Origin: JABFRJ01 sp963847145
GTDB lineage: Bacteria; Pseudomonadota; Alphaproteobacteria; Rhizobiales; Hyphomicrobiaceae
Length of the DNA stretch: 64,000 nucleotides
Direction of reading: 5' to 3'
NCBI GenBank assembly: GCA_963847145.1
Contig: CAWJYN010000007.1
Span: 310,001-374,000 of the forward strand
A program made the translations under genes and the position numbers. Positions 43,739 to 52,118 of the stretch are shown one piece after another. Position 1 is the first letter of the stretch. Each line of letters begins with the position of its first letter. A model generated the notes under the pieces. It was given only the letters and a program-made list of their open reading frames with translations. It did not search any database and was not told where the DNA came from.

Positions 43739-43839
43739 CCGAACACGGCAGATTGCCGCTTGTGCGATGTTTGCGACGCGCAGCGTGCGTGGCGCACCAG
43801 TAGATACTGGAGTTGAACAAGCCGTCGTCTCGTCTCACG

Positions 43840-43870
43840 CGGGCCGCTCTTTCGAGAGCGGCCCGTTTGC
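43840..43870 (+). terminator. UUCG-loop terminator after the small ORF
   Basis: Eleven-base-pair stem (CGGGCCGCTCT with AGAGCGGCCCG, 43840-43865) closed by a UUCG tetraloop and followed by a T-rich stretch. It separates the small-ORF transcript from the SDR gene downstream, whose start is 54 bases further. Confidence 0.85.
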
Positions 43871-43923
43871 TTTTGGGCCAAACGATGGTTTGCTGCGGCT
43901 CGTTCAACCTGCTTGGGGCAGCC

Positions 43924-44685
43924 ATGATGACGCAAGGACTTGAAGGTCGCAAAGTGGTGGTGTGTGGCGGTAGCCGTGGTATCGGACGCGCCATTGCACT
44001 TGGATTTGCCAGCGCCGGCGCGCACGTCTCAATCTGCGCGCGCGGCGCTGAGACGCTCGAGAAAACCAGAGCCGAGTTGAAGGCAGCTGGCCCGGGCACC
44101 ATGCACGCGGCCCCTTGCGACCTGTCGAGTGCGGCGGAGATAGCCGCCTATATCCCAGCGGCGGCTACCGCACTCGGCGGCATCGATTGCCTCATTAACA
44201 ACGCCAGTGGCTTTGGCCAGGGCGACACGGAAGCCGGTTGGGAGGCGAGCGTCACCGTCGACGTCCTCGCAACCGTGCGCGCCTCCAAAGCTGCTGAGCC
44301 GTTTCTGCTGCAAGGCACCGGTGCGTCCATCATCAATGTCACGTCGATCTCTGGCTTTCGCCCGTCCGTGCGCACATCCGCCTATGGCGCGGCGAAAGCA
44401 GCCGTGATGCACTACACGACCTCGCAAGCCGCGGCACTCGCGCGCAGAGGTGTGCGTGTGAACTCAGTCGCACCCGGTTCAATCGAATTTCCCGGCGGCA
44501 CCTGGGAGGAGCGCAAAGCAAATTCCCCGCAGCTCTATAATGCCATACTCAAAAGCATTCCGTTCGGCCGGCTCGGGCTGCCGGAGGAGGTCGCCGACGT
44601 GGTGCTGTTCCTCGCCTCGCCGGCTGCGCGCTGGGTGACCGGGCAAGTCATCGCCATCGATGGCGGCCAGTTGCTGGGGGCTTAG
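43924..44685 (+). CDS. Short-chain dehydrogenase/reductase (SDR)
   Basis: 253 residues, a classical SDR. Coenzyme motif GGSRGIGRAI at about residues 14-23, NNAS motif (NNASGFGQ), catalytic Ser in SISGF and YGAAKAA for the Tyr-Lys pair, and the C-terminal RWVTGQVIAIDGG. NADP is suggested by the Arg after the motif. The ATG at 43924 (another at 43927) follows a terminator, so a longer reading from 43813 is discarded. Substrate unknown. Confidence 0.87.
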   Translation: MMTQGLEGRKVVVCGGSRGIGRAIALGFASAGAHVSICARGAETLEKTRAELKAAGPGTMHAAPCDLSSAAEIAAYIPAAATALGGIDCLINNASGFGQGDTEAGWEASVTVDVLATVRASKAAEPFLLQGTGASIINVTSISGFRPSVRTSAYGAAKAAVMHYTTSQAAALARRGVRVNSVAPGSIEFPGGTWEERKANSPQLYNAILKSIPFGRLGLPEEVADVVLFLASPAARWVTGQVIAIDGGQLLGA

Positions 44686-44741
44686 GCAAACTGCAATTAT
44701 TCCTGCTACGCTTGCAAGCCGTGTGGTCCCAACCTCTCCTC

Positions 44742-44912
44742 CGTCATGGCCGCGTCGTGCGGGGCACGCGGGGCGTGACGGCGGCCACCCAAGCAAACCT
44801 GAATTGAAGACATGCTCTCGACTCGCTACGAGGACGCATCAACACTATTTCTAAATCAGATTGCAGTGCCAAATTGCAGCTTGCTTGGGTGGCCGCCTTC
44901 GCGGCCATGACG
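44742..44912. repeat. Inverted-repeat element, family E
   Basis: Inner arms GGCGGCCACCCAAGCAA (44780-44796) and TTGCTTGGGTGGCCGCC (44881-44897) are exact complements. Outer arms CGTCATGGCCGC (44742-44753) and GCGGCCATGACG (44901-44912) extend the pairing. The 84-base centre is AT-richer than its surroundings. This is the shape of a small non-autonomous element and it occupies the gap between the SDR and SRPBCC genes. Confidence 0.75.
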
Positions 44913-44966
44913 AAAATTTGAGAGTTCGCGATGTCGCTGTCTATACGCTGATAGTTCCGTCAATCC

Positions 44967-45503
44967 TCACGCGTCTGACGCTTTTTCAGCCAGTGCCTTC
45001 AACTTGGCGAGACCTGCATCGAAGGCCGAATGCAGCATAGCGTCATGATTGAAAAACAGCGTCATGACTTTGATCAGGTATGGCGAGGGACCTTCCATGG
45101 CCCAGGTCACGTCAGTCGCTGGACCAGCCCGCGTGAGGGTCAACGTGACGACATTGTCGGCCTTGATCGGCTTGGTCATCAGCAGCCGCATCTTGACGCG
45201 CTGGGGCGCTTCGGTGGCAATTATTTCAATGGTGCCGCTGCCAGACTTCGGGCCGTCGAAGGTGTGCAAGGCGCCGACGCCGCTCATGGGTCCGCTGTAA
45301 CTCGTTTTTGAAGTCGGGTCGCGCAGCGAAAACGTGTTCCACGTGTTCATGGCGCGCAGATCATTGATCAGCGGGAAGATTTTCTCTGCCGGAGCATCGA
45401 TGCGAGTGGTGCGCGCGACCTGGAACGTGTCCGGTTTGCGCGAGGCGAGCACCAGCACCCCCATGAGGCCGATTGCCAGAATGATGAGAAGGGTTTCGAG
45501 CAT
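44967..45503 (-). CDS. SRPBCC family protein (polyketide cyclase-like)
   Basis: 178 residues. One N-terminal membrane helix (LLIILAIGLMGVLVLA) precedes a START-like SRPBCC domain: FQVARTTRIDAPAEKIFPLI, then ALHTFDGPKSGSGTIEI. These bind hydrophobic ligands in a cavity; the ligand is unknown. The helix makes it membrane-anchored. It is divergent from the DUF2948-hisD group. Confidence 0.78.
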   Translation of the reverse strand: MLETLLIILAIGLMGVLVLASRKPDTFQVARTTRIDAPAEKIFPLINDLRAMNTWNTFSLRDPTSKTSYSGPMSGVGALHTFDGPKSGSGTIEIIATEAPQRVKMRLLMTKPIKADNVVTLTLTRAGPATDVTWAMEGPSPYLIKVMTLFFNHDAMLHSAFDAGLAKLKALAEKASDA

Positions 45504-45754
45504 AGATCGCGCTCCGAGGGCTGGACGCGGCTATCGGCGAGGTATTGAAAGTGCTGAGATCCGTGGTACGCCGCCACCCGCAGCAAAGGGATATCTGGGA
45601 TCGACGGATGGCTCAACGTGCTGTGCGCGGTCCTGCACGCCCATATATCCAGTGGGGATCAGCGACGGGGGGTGCGCGCCTGTTGGCGGTTGCCGCTCGG
45701 CCTGCGAACCGATACCTGTCTGCCACGCAGTCTTTCTCCATCCGGCCGGGCTTC

Positions 45755-46201
45755 ATGGCACTTCTGAAACTCATAGCACTCGACGCTGCCGAGATACCTG
45801 TGGTGTCTCTGCATTTGCAGGATGCCATCGTGCGCGTGGCCGACATGGCCTACAGTCCGCAAGACACGCGGTTCGCTTTGATGTGCAACCGCTACCATCG
45901 CAGTGACACCGGCAACACGAAGGCGGCCGGCGAGCGGCGTCGGACGGCACTGCGGATTGAGCGGGTCAAGCGTGTGCAAATCCAGGGCTTTGATCTCAAA
46001 TCGACAGCCACAGTCCTGTCGATCCTGGCGGTGCTGTTCGTGCCTGATCCTGATCCGGCGACCGCTCCGGCGGGCACACTGACGTTGGTGTGTGCCGGTA
46101 ACGCGGCCGTCAAGCTGGCGGTGGAATGCGTGGAGATAGCCCTCGAAGATCTCGGCCCCGCCTGGCAGCCCGGCCACCGGCCCATGCACCCTGGCAGCTG
46201 A
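45755..46201 (+). CDS. DUF2948 family protein
   Basis: 148 residues. LKLIALDAAEIPVVSLHLQD, GERRRTALRIERV and CVEIALEDLGPAWQ are the DUF2948 pattern. Alphaproteobacteria typically carry this gene just upstream of hisD, as here (80-bp gap). Function unknown. I chose the ATG at 45755 because it is the first position matching the family; the frame is open upstream to 45545 but that part is unlike any member. Confidence 0.85.
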   Translation: MALLKLIALDAAEIPVVSLHLQDAIVRVADMAYSPQDTRFALMCNRYHRSDTGNTKAAGERRRTALRIERVKRVQIQGFDLKSTATVLSILAVLFVPDPDPATAPAGTLTLVCAGNAAVKLAVECVEIALEDLGPAWQPGHRPMHPGS

Positions 46202-46281
46202 GACACACGGGACGCTCGCCGCAGTGACACCTGTTGTGGGCGTGGGTAACACGCATTGGCGAACGCAGTGAAAGGTCTTGA

Positions 46282-47574
46282 ATGGCAGCCGATCTGGATA
46301 CCCGCGCAGCCGACTTCGACCAACGCTTCCAGGCGTTTCTCGGCGGCAAGCGTGAAGCGTCCGAGGATGTCGATGCCGCCGTGCGCGCGATCATTGCGGA
46401 TGTGCGTGCGCGCGGCGACACGGCATTGGTCGAGTTCACACGCAAGTTCGATGCGTTCGATCCGGCACCTGTCGGCCTGCGCGTGCCCATCGATGAGATT
46501 GCTGGCGCAGCCGCGCGCTGCGATGCTGCGACCATCGATGCTCTGCACTTCGCCGCCGAACGCATCCGCAGCCATCACACCCGGCAGATCCCGCGCGACG
46601 ACAGCTACGTCGATGCCGTGGGTGCCGAACTCGGCGGCCGGTGGACGGCGGTCGAGTCCGTCGGGCTCTATGTCCCGGGCGGGCTTGCGAGCTATCCAAG
46701 CTCGGTGTTGATGAACGCGGTGCCGGCCAGGGTGGCGGGCGTGCCGCGCGTGGTGATGGTGGTGCCATGCCCCAAGGGCGCGTTGAACCCGCTGGTGCTG
46801 GCCGCCGCCCACATCGCCGGTGTCGACGAAATCTATCGCGTGGGCGGTGCGCAAGCGATCGCCGCGCTGGCTTATGGCACCGACACCATCCGTCCGGTGG
46901 TCAAGATCGTCGGGCCGGGTAACGCTTATGTGGCGGCCGCCAAACGGCAGGTCTATGGCACCGTCGGCATCGACAGCATCGCTGGGCCGTCCGAAGTGCT
47001 GATCATCGCTGACGCCCAGAACAATCCGGCCTGGATCGCTGCTGATCTGCTGGCGCAGGCCGAGCACGACGCCAATGCGCAGTCGATCCTGATCACCGAT
47101 GACGCCGCGTTCGCTGCCGCTGTGAAAACCGAAGTCACGCGGCAGCTCGCCGTGCTGCCGCGTGGCAATATCGCCGGCGCCAGCTGGAGCACTTACGGTG
47201 CGGTCATTCTGGTGCGCTCGCTGGAGGAGGCACCACGGCTTGCCGACGCCATTGCCGCCGAGCACTTGGAGATCGCAACAGCTGATCCCGATGCACTGGC
47301 AGCCCGCATCCGCAACGCTGGTGCGATCTTCCTCGGTTCGCACACCCCGGAAGTGATCGGCGACTATGTCTCGGGCTCCAACCACGTGCTGCCGACGGCA
47401 CGCTCGGCGAAGTTCTCATCCGGCCTCGGCGTGCTCGATTTCATGAAGCGCACATCACTGTTGCGGCTGACCCCGCAGGCGCTGGCAGCACTCGGTCCGC
47501 ATGCCATGACGCTGGCCCGCGCCGAAGGCCTTGAAGCCCACCGGCGGTCGGTGGGAGTGCGGTTAGGGGAGTGA
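46282..47574 (+). CDS. hisD: Histidinol dehydrogenase
   Basis: Last two steps of histidine synthesis: oxidises histidinol to histidine using NAD and zinc. 430 residues, full length. Conserved segments include ESVGLYVPGGLASYPSSVLM, GGAQAIAALAYGTDTI, IVGPGNAYVAAAKRQV and the zinc/catalytic region DLLAQAEHDANAQ. The late motif EHLEIATADPDALA and GSNHVLPTARSAKFSSGL are also intact. The ATG at 46282 fits. Followed by UPF0262, infA and maf, the usual alphaproteobacterial arrangement. Confidence 0.96.
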   Translation: MAADLDTRAADFDQRFQAFLGGKREASEDVDAAVRAIIADVRARGDTALVEFTRKFDAFDPAPVGLRVPIDEIAGAAARCDAATIDALHFAAERIRSHHTRQIPRDDSYVDAVGAELGGRWTAVESVGLYVPGGLASYPSSVLMNAVPARVAGVPRVVMVVPCPKGALNPLVLAAAHIAGVDEIYRVGGAQAIAALAYGTDTIRPVVKIVGPGNAYVAAAKRQVYGTVGIDSIAGPSEVLIIADAQNNPAWIAADLLAQAEHDANAQSILITDDAAFAAAVKTEVTRQLAVLPRGNIAGASWSTYGAVILVRSLEEAPRLADAIAAEHLEIATADPDALAARIRNAGAIFLGSHTPEVIGDYVSGSNHVLPTARSAKFSSGLGVLDFMKRTSLLRLTPQALAALGPHAMTLARAEGLEAHRRSVGVRLGE

Positions 47575-47726
47575 AGAGAATGGGCTTCGTGCTCTGAAAA
47601 GCTGTTCCAGCCGGATCGCCTTCCTTGGTCGTGACGTCCAATCGCTCGCGCCCGAAGGTGCGGCACAACGTCGTCGCATGGACATCTCGCCGTCTCCATG
47701 ATTCAACTGGAACACGGAGAGCCGCT

Positions 47727-48245
47727 ATGACTGATCCAGGACGTACCATTGACGATGGCCAGGGACCGCTGACGGGATCGCGGCACCGGCTGACCAAGCT
47801 TACCCTCGATCCTGGATCGGTGAAGCGTGGCAATGCCAATATTGAGCATGAGCGCGAGGTGGCGATGTTCGACATCCTCGAAGCCAATGAGTTCGAGCTG
47901 ATCGGCCGCGATGATGGGCCTTACGGGTTGGTGCTGGGGGTGGTGGACGACCGGCTGGTCTTTACGACGACGCCAGACGCGGGCGGGGAGGCGGCCGTCA
48001 TTCAAGTCGGCCTGATGCCGCTGCGGCGGGTTATGAAAGACTATTTTCTGGTCTGCGAGACCTACTTCGATGCCATCCGGACGGCGCCGCCCTCGCGCAT
48101 CCAGCAAATCGACGTCGGCCGCCGGGCGCTCCACGACGAGGGGGCAAAAGCGCTGACCGAGCGTCTTGCCGACCGTCTCCGGCTCGATGCGACAACAGCG
48201 CGACGGCTGTTTACGCTGATCTGCGCGCTGCACTGGCGGGGGTAA
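47727..48245 (+). CDS. UPF0262 family protein
   Basis: 172 residues. HRLTKLTLDPGSVKRGNANI, EHEREVAMFDILEANEF and PLRRVMKDYFLVCETYFDAI are family hallmarks. Members are found only in alphaproteobacteria, downstream of hisD. Function unknown. The ATG at 47727 gives the expected N terminus; a longer frame upstream is Arg-rich and rejected. Confidence 0.87.
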   Translation: MTDPGRTIDDGQGPLTGSRHRLTKLTLDPGSVKRGNANIEHEREVAMFDILEANEFELIGRDDGPYGLVLGVVDDRLVFTTTPDAGGEAAVIQVGLMPLRRVMKDYFLVCETYFDAIRTAPPSRIQQIDVGRRALHDEGAKALTERLADRLRLDATTARRLFTLICALHWRG

Positions 48246-48371
48246 GCGGTTTCGCCGCCCTCCCGCTGGCTCCCCTGGCCGCCTTTCGCACTTGCGCTGG
48301 TGCGGGTTTCCTGCTCAATGTCCGCGAAAATCCGACCCCCCAACCCGCGCGAAAGATCCGCTGGACCCTGC

Positions 48372-48590
48372 ATGGCGAAAGAAGAACTGCTGGAATTTCC
48401 GGGCTTTGTGTCCGAACTCCTTCCGAACGCGACCTTCCGGGTAAAGCTCGAGAATGGTCACGAAATTATTGCGCATACTGCCGGAAAGATGCGCAAAAAT
48501 CGGATCCGGGTCCTTGCCGGCGACAAAGTTTTGGTCGAAATGACGCCCTATGACCTCACCAAAGGCCGCATTACTTACCGCTTTAAGTAG
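48372..48590 (+). CDS. infA: Translation initiation factor IF-1
   Basis: 72 residues, the exact size of bacterial IF-1. OB-fold sequence AKEELLEFPGFVSELLPNAT, FRVKLENGHEIIAHTAGKMR, KNRIRVLAGDKVLVEMTPYD and final KGRITYRFK. Occupies the ribosomal A site during initiation. A longer in-frame reading from 48300 is not part of the protein. The maf frame overlaps its last 41 bases. Confidence 0.97.
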   Translation: MAKEELLEFPGFVSELLPNATFRVKLENGHEIIAHTAGKMRKNRIRVLAGDKVLVEMTPYDLTKGRITYRFK

Positions 48591-49308
48591 GATCGACAGT
48601 CCGCGCCGCGATACGCTGCGGCGGGAGTTGGCGCGCGGCAAAAGCAAAAGTAGTGCCGGCGGCGATACACAGTCGCGGCCAAAACTGGTGCTGGCGAGTG
48701 CTTCGCCGCGCCGGGTGACGTTGCTGGCTCAGGTTGGCATCGAGCCGGATGCGCTGCGACCGTCTGATATCGAAGAGACGCCTGGCAAAGGCGAGATGCC
48801 GCGGTCGCTGGTCACGCGGCTGTCGCGCGCGAAGGCTGAAGAAGCCCGCAACCAGATCGCCAATGATCGAGAGTTGGCGGACTCGTATGTGATCGCTGCT
48901 GATACGATCGTGGCGGTTGGCCGGCGCATCTTGATGAAGCCGCGATTTGTCGAAGAAGCGATCGCGTGCCTGGAGCTGCTATCGGGCCGCGCGCATCGCG
49001 TGCTCACGGGCGTTTGCCTGATTACCCCCGATGACCGGGTGCGGCTCAAGATCGTCGATACCCGCGTGCGCTTCAAGCGGCTGTCGAAGGTTGAAATGGA
49101 CGCTTACATCGCCTCGCGCGAGTGGCGTGACAAGGCGGGCGGCTATGGCATCCAAGGCTTGGCTGGCGCCTTCGTGCAGCGCATCGATGGGTCTTACACC
49201 AACGTTGTCGGCTTGCCGCTGGCGGAGATCGTCAACATGCTGGTTGGTGAAGGTTTCCCAATTCATACCGCCTGGGCGAAAGCGGGCGAAGCCCTGCCGG
49301 CGCGATAG
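48550..49308 (+). CDS. Maf-family nucleoside triphosphate pyrophosphatase
   Basis: Hydrolyses non-canonical or modified NTPs, with a link to septum control. The Maf core begins KLVLASASPRRVTLL and has the catalytic Asp in YVIAADTIVAVG, then WRDKAGGYGIQGLAGAFVQR and SYTNVVGLPLAEI. The only in-frame ATG is at 48550, inside infA, which would give a 48-residue basic leader; a TTG at 48628 is the alternative and would still be 20 residues longer than usual. Start therefore uncertain. Confidence 0.85.
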   Translation: MTSPKAALLTALSRIDSPRRDTLRRELARGKSKSSAGGDTQSRPKLVLASASPRRVTLLAQVGIEPDALRPSDIEETPGKGEMPRSLVTRLSRAKAEEARNQIANDRELADSYVIAADTIVAVGRRILMKPRFVEEAIACLELLSGRAHRVLTGVCLITPDDRVRLKIVDTRVRFKRLSKVEMDAYIASREWRDKAGGYGIQGLAGAFVQRIDGSYTNVVGLPLAEIVNMLVGEGFPIHTAWAKAGEALPAR

Positions 49309-49466
49309 AGTCTTTGGGTTTGTCGCGCGATTTATCGGAAAACCGCTGCACACTTTTCCGATCGCGCTCCACGAAGGGCGGATCAATGGGGCAATCCATA
49401 CGCGGACCGTTGCCGAAGGTGCCCAAGGGCATGCGTTGCCCTATCTCACCGTCTCGTGAGACTTGA

Positions 49467-50000
49467 TTGTTTGATCTTCTCATGATGACTGGACTGTTTA
49501 TATTACCGTTCGACCGTTCGTCAATGACCAGATGGCGACAGCGGATGGGTGACGCGCGGCTCGAAGTGCTGCTGCAGGAGAGCCTGTCGATTGCGGTCAA
49601 GACCGAGGCGATCGAGGTCAAAGATCTGTCGAAGGTGATCGTCGACACGACTGTGCAGGAGAAGGCCGTGACCTTCCCGACTGATGCCAAACTGCTGAAC
49701 CGTGCGCGCGTGATGCTGGTCAAGTTAGCCAAGAAACACGGGCTCAAGTTGCGTCAGGGCTATCCAAAGGTCGGCAAGCAAGCGCTCATGAAATATCAAC
49801 GCTACGCCCACGCCAAGCAGTTCAAGCGCGCGCGTCGCCAATTGCGAAGCCTGAAAACGTATCTCGGCCGCGTCATCCGCGATATTGATCGCCAAGTGCG
49901 ATCATCGCCATCACTCAACACGATCTTCCGGCCAAAGCTATTCCTGGCCCAACGCGTGCACGCGCAGGAGCGCGGCCAACGCGGCCCAAAGGTTTATTGA
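49467..50000 (+). pseudogene. IS5-family transposase remnant
   Basis: A central transposase fragment of 177 codons. LPFDRSSMTRWRQRMGDARL, then KVIVDTTVQEKAVTFPTDAK and MKYQRYAHAKQFKRARRQLR, match IS5-family transposases of about 440 residues, of which both the N-terminal part and everything after RGPKVY are missing. The start region up to 49500 is also degenerate. No inverted ends could be located. It lies between maf and an ABC transporter operon and marks an old insertion. Confidence 0.75.
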
Positions 50001-50193
50001 TCCATGCTGCACCGCGCCGGCTGAAGCCGCGTTCAAACCCTTCTGTTCGAGCCGCTGCGCCGATGTCGATCTCTCGCGCTGGCTGCGCGGCAGTTACGCA
50101 ATCGCTGGTGGCGAGCAAGACGCTGATGAAGACGGCGACGAGACCCACGCGCGCCAGCGGCCCGATCAGGCGCCCCCCGCTGACGACGATCAC
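49915..50193 (-). pseudogene. Possible truncated exported protein
   Basis: A minus-strand frame from a GTG at 50193 opens with a credible signal peptide (LARVGLVAVFISVLLATSDC, then VTA) and about 25 residues, then runs into the IS5 remnant from about 50005. It begins 28 bases after the stop of the ABC ATPase and could have been the last gene of that operon, cut by the insertion. The remainder of the frame is just antisense to the IS. Weak ribosome site. Confidence 0.3.
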
Positions 50194-50220
50194 AACTGAT
50201 CGAAACCTCGCATCGTCGCG

Positions 50221-51255
50221 CTAAATTTTGCCCATTTCAGCGGCGTGGCAGGCGACGACGCGCCCGCCTCCACCTGGCATCGCCAGCGGCACCTCTGATT
50301 TGCAGCGCTCGAACGCCAATGGGCAACGGGGATGAAACGTGCAGCCCTTCGGCGGATCGATGGGGTTCGGAATCTCGCCTTCCACCCGCTTGCGTGGCCG
50401 GCCCGACATCGCCAGATCAGGCACCGCATCGAGCAGCATCCGTGTGTACGGGTGCCGGGGGGCCTTGAACATCTCCTCGGTTGGCGCAAGCTCAACGACA
50501 CGGCCGAGATACATGACGCCGATGCGCGTTGCCATGTGGCGCACGACGGCGAGATTGTGGCTGATAAAGAGATAGGTTAGCCCGAACTGGTCCTGCAAAT
50601 CGCGCATCAGGTTGAGGATCTGCGCCTGCACGGACACGTCGAGCGCCGAGGTCGGCTCGTCGCAGACCAGAAACTCCGGCTTTGACGAGAGCGCCCGCGC
50701 GATGCAGATGCGCTGGCGCTGGCCACCAGAAAATTCGTGCGGATACTTGCGGCCATCCAGCGGGTCGAGACCCACCAGCTTCAACAGCTCACCGACCTGA
50801 TGCTCGACCTCGGCGTTATCCTTGGCAAGGCCAAACGCGCGGATCGGATCGGCGATGATGTTGTCGACGCGCCACCGTGGATTGAGGCTCGCGTAAGGGT
50901 CTTGGAAAATCATCTGGATGCGGCGGCGGAGCGTGGTCAGATCAGCGCCGTCCCACATATCCTGGCCATCGATCCGCACTTGGCCAGCGCTCGGCTGCAG
51001 CAGCCCGACGACCATTTTGGCCACTGTCGACTTGCCCGAGCCGCTTTCGCCGACCAGCGCCAGCGTCTCGCGCTTGCGGATCGTGAACGACACATCGGTG
51101 ACGGCCTTGAGGAACTTCTTGTCCTCGCGCTCGATGATACGGTTGAGCCACGGCTTCGACACATCAAACACGCGGGAGAGGCCGCGCACGTCGACGAGGT
51201 CGGTAGTCGTTGCAGTGGTGCCTGCGTCAGGTGTTTTAAGAACCAGATCTTGCAT
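50221..51255 (-). CDS. Peptide/nickel-type ABC transporter ATP-binding protein (OppF/DppF-like)
   Basis: 344 residues, one of two ATPases of an oligopeptide or nickel importer. Walker A GESGSGKST, Q-loop FQDPYASLNP, signature HEFSGGQRQRI, Walker B LVCDEPTSALDVS and H-loop FISHN are all intact. The C-terminal oligopeptide motif PKGCTFHPRCPLAFERC supplies cysteines that hold an Fe-S cluster in some relatives. It is the last intact gene of the operon and is separated from its sister ATPase by an inserted two-gene HEPN module. Confidence 0.92.
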   Translation of the reverse strand: MQDLVLKTPDAGTTATTTDLVDVRGLSRVFDVSKPWLNRIIEREDKKFLKAVTDVSFTIRKRETLALVGESGSGKSTVAKMVVGLLQPSAGQVRIDGQDMWDGADLTTLRRRIQMIFQDPYASLNPRWRVDNIIADPIRAFGLAKDNAEVEHQVGELLKLVGLDPLDGRKYPHEFSGGQRQRICIARALSSKPEFLVCDEPTSALDVSVQAQILNLMRDLQDQFGLTYLFISHNLAVVRHMATRIGVMYLGRVVELAPTEEMFKAPRHPYTRMLLDAVPDLAMSGRPRKRVEGEIPNPIDPPKGCTFHPRCPLAFERCKSEVPLAMPGGGGRVVACHAAEMGKI

Positions 51256-51347
51256 CAGTTAGTTCCGGCCTCGGCGACGTATGCGCGATGGTTTTGTCAG
51301 ATTTAATGGAATCGCTTCTGCTTGGTTCAATCGATTGTCGTCCATAC

Positions 51348-51828
51348 TCATCGCGCCTTTGGTTTCAGGCCGATGAACAACACGAACGCGCGCTGATGCT
51401 CGGGCGATGCGTTTTCGAAATCGGAAATAGCTTGCTCGGCGGCCAGTATCCAAGAGTAGGCGTCAAGTGACGACATCTGCGCAGAGGGATTGTAGTCCGC
51501 ATTCAGGCGCCGCTGCTGCATTTCCTTAAAGACAATGACAAATCGAACAATTTCAATTGGGAAGCCCAGTTTCTGTGTCTCATTCGACCGCTCAATCTTC
51601 TCGCACTGATCTCTCGCCGGTTTGTGATCGAGATAGCGGTACGCCTGGAGCCAGGCACGCGTGTATGTAGACATCCGAGATGCGAACTACAACGTGGCTG
51701 AAATGCCGACATACATGGTGGAACAACGCATAGTAGACAGTGCTGATAGCACGCCGGATGTCGACGTCCGTCGCTTCGGATGAGATCAGACGCCGCGCCG
51801 ACGCGAGATACGCTGTCGCGATGATCAT
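51348..51828 (-). pseudogene. HEPN-domain protein, frameshifted
   Basis: Two overlapping minus-strand frames together make one HEPN-like protein. The first runs from the ATG at 51828 through SSEATDVDIRRAISTVYYAL and FHHVCRHFSHVVV; the second continues with TRAWLQAYRYLDHKPARDQC and QQRRLNADYNPSAQ to the stop at 51348. The AISTVYYALFHH and R-x-x-ADY elements are typical of HEPN toxins. The frame change lies within about 51670-51715. Its ATG overlaps the partner gene's stop (ATGA). Either a sequencing slip or real inactivation. Local base composition is lower in G+C than flanking genes. Confidence 0.55.
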
Positions 51829-52118
51829 GCAACCGATCCGAAAGTCTGCCCCGTCGAAAAATGTTGCCAGACGTAGGAAGTCCAAACCTCACGGCGTTTG
51901 CGCAACAAATCGCTGACCGCGACCATCACATCAACCTGCAATCTTGCATGAACAGGCGTCGACACCAGCGGGTGCCAGACATCAACGAAGAGCGCTTCCT
52001 TGCCTTCGCTGTCCTCGTCGATACGAACCTCGAAGCGGTCGATCGGGAACGGCGCTGCGTGCGTTTCTACCGTGGCCCGGATGGCATCTAGAAGTTCTTG
52101 AGTTAGCTCTGGTGTCAT
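51825..52118 (-). CDS. 97-residue partner of the HEPN protein, unknown family
   Basis: 97 residues beginning MTPELTQELLDAIRATVETH, with RFEVRIDEDSEGKEALFVDV and, near the end, SDLLRKRREVWTSYVWQHFS. An excellent ribosome site (GGAG eight bases upstream) precedes the ATG. Its stop shares four bases with the HEPN start, the usual sign of a coupled toxin-antitoxin pair. I recognise no named family. It lies in the same strand and overlaps the 3-prime end of the upstream ATPase gene by 137 bases in another frame, so the ATPase tail was probably replaced by this insertion. Confidence 0.6.
   Translation of the reverse strand: MTPELTQELLDAIRATVETHAAPFPIDRFEVRIDEDSEGKEALFVDVWHPLVSTPVHARLQVDVMVAVSDLLRKRREVWTSYVWQHFSTGQTFGSVA

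Noticed and set aside
45892..47385. Long open frame antisense to hisD
   Set aside because: No similarity; overlaps conserved hisD and DUF2948.
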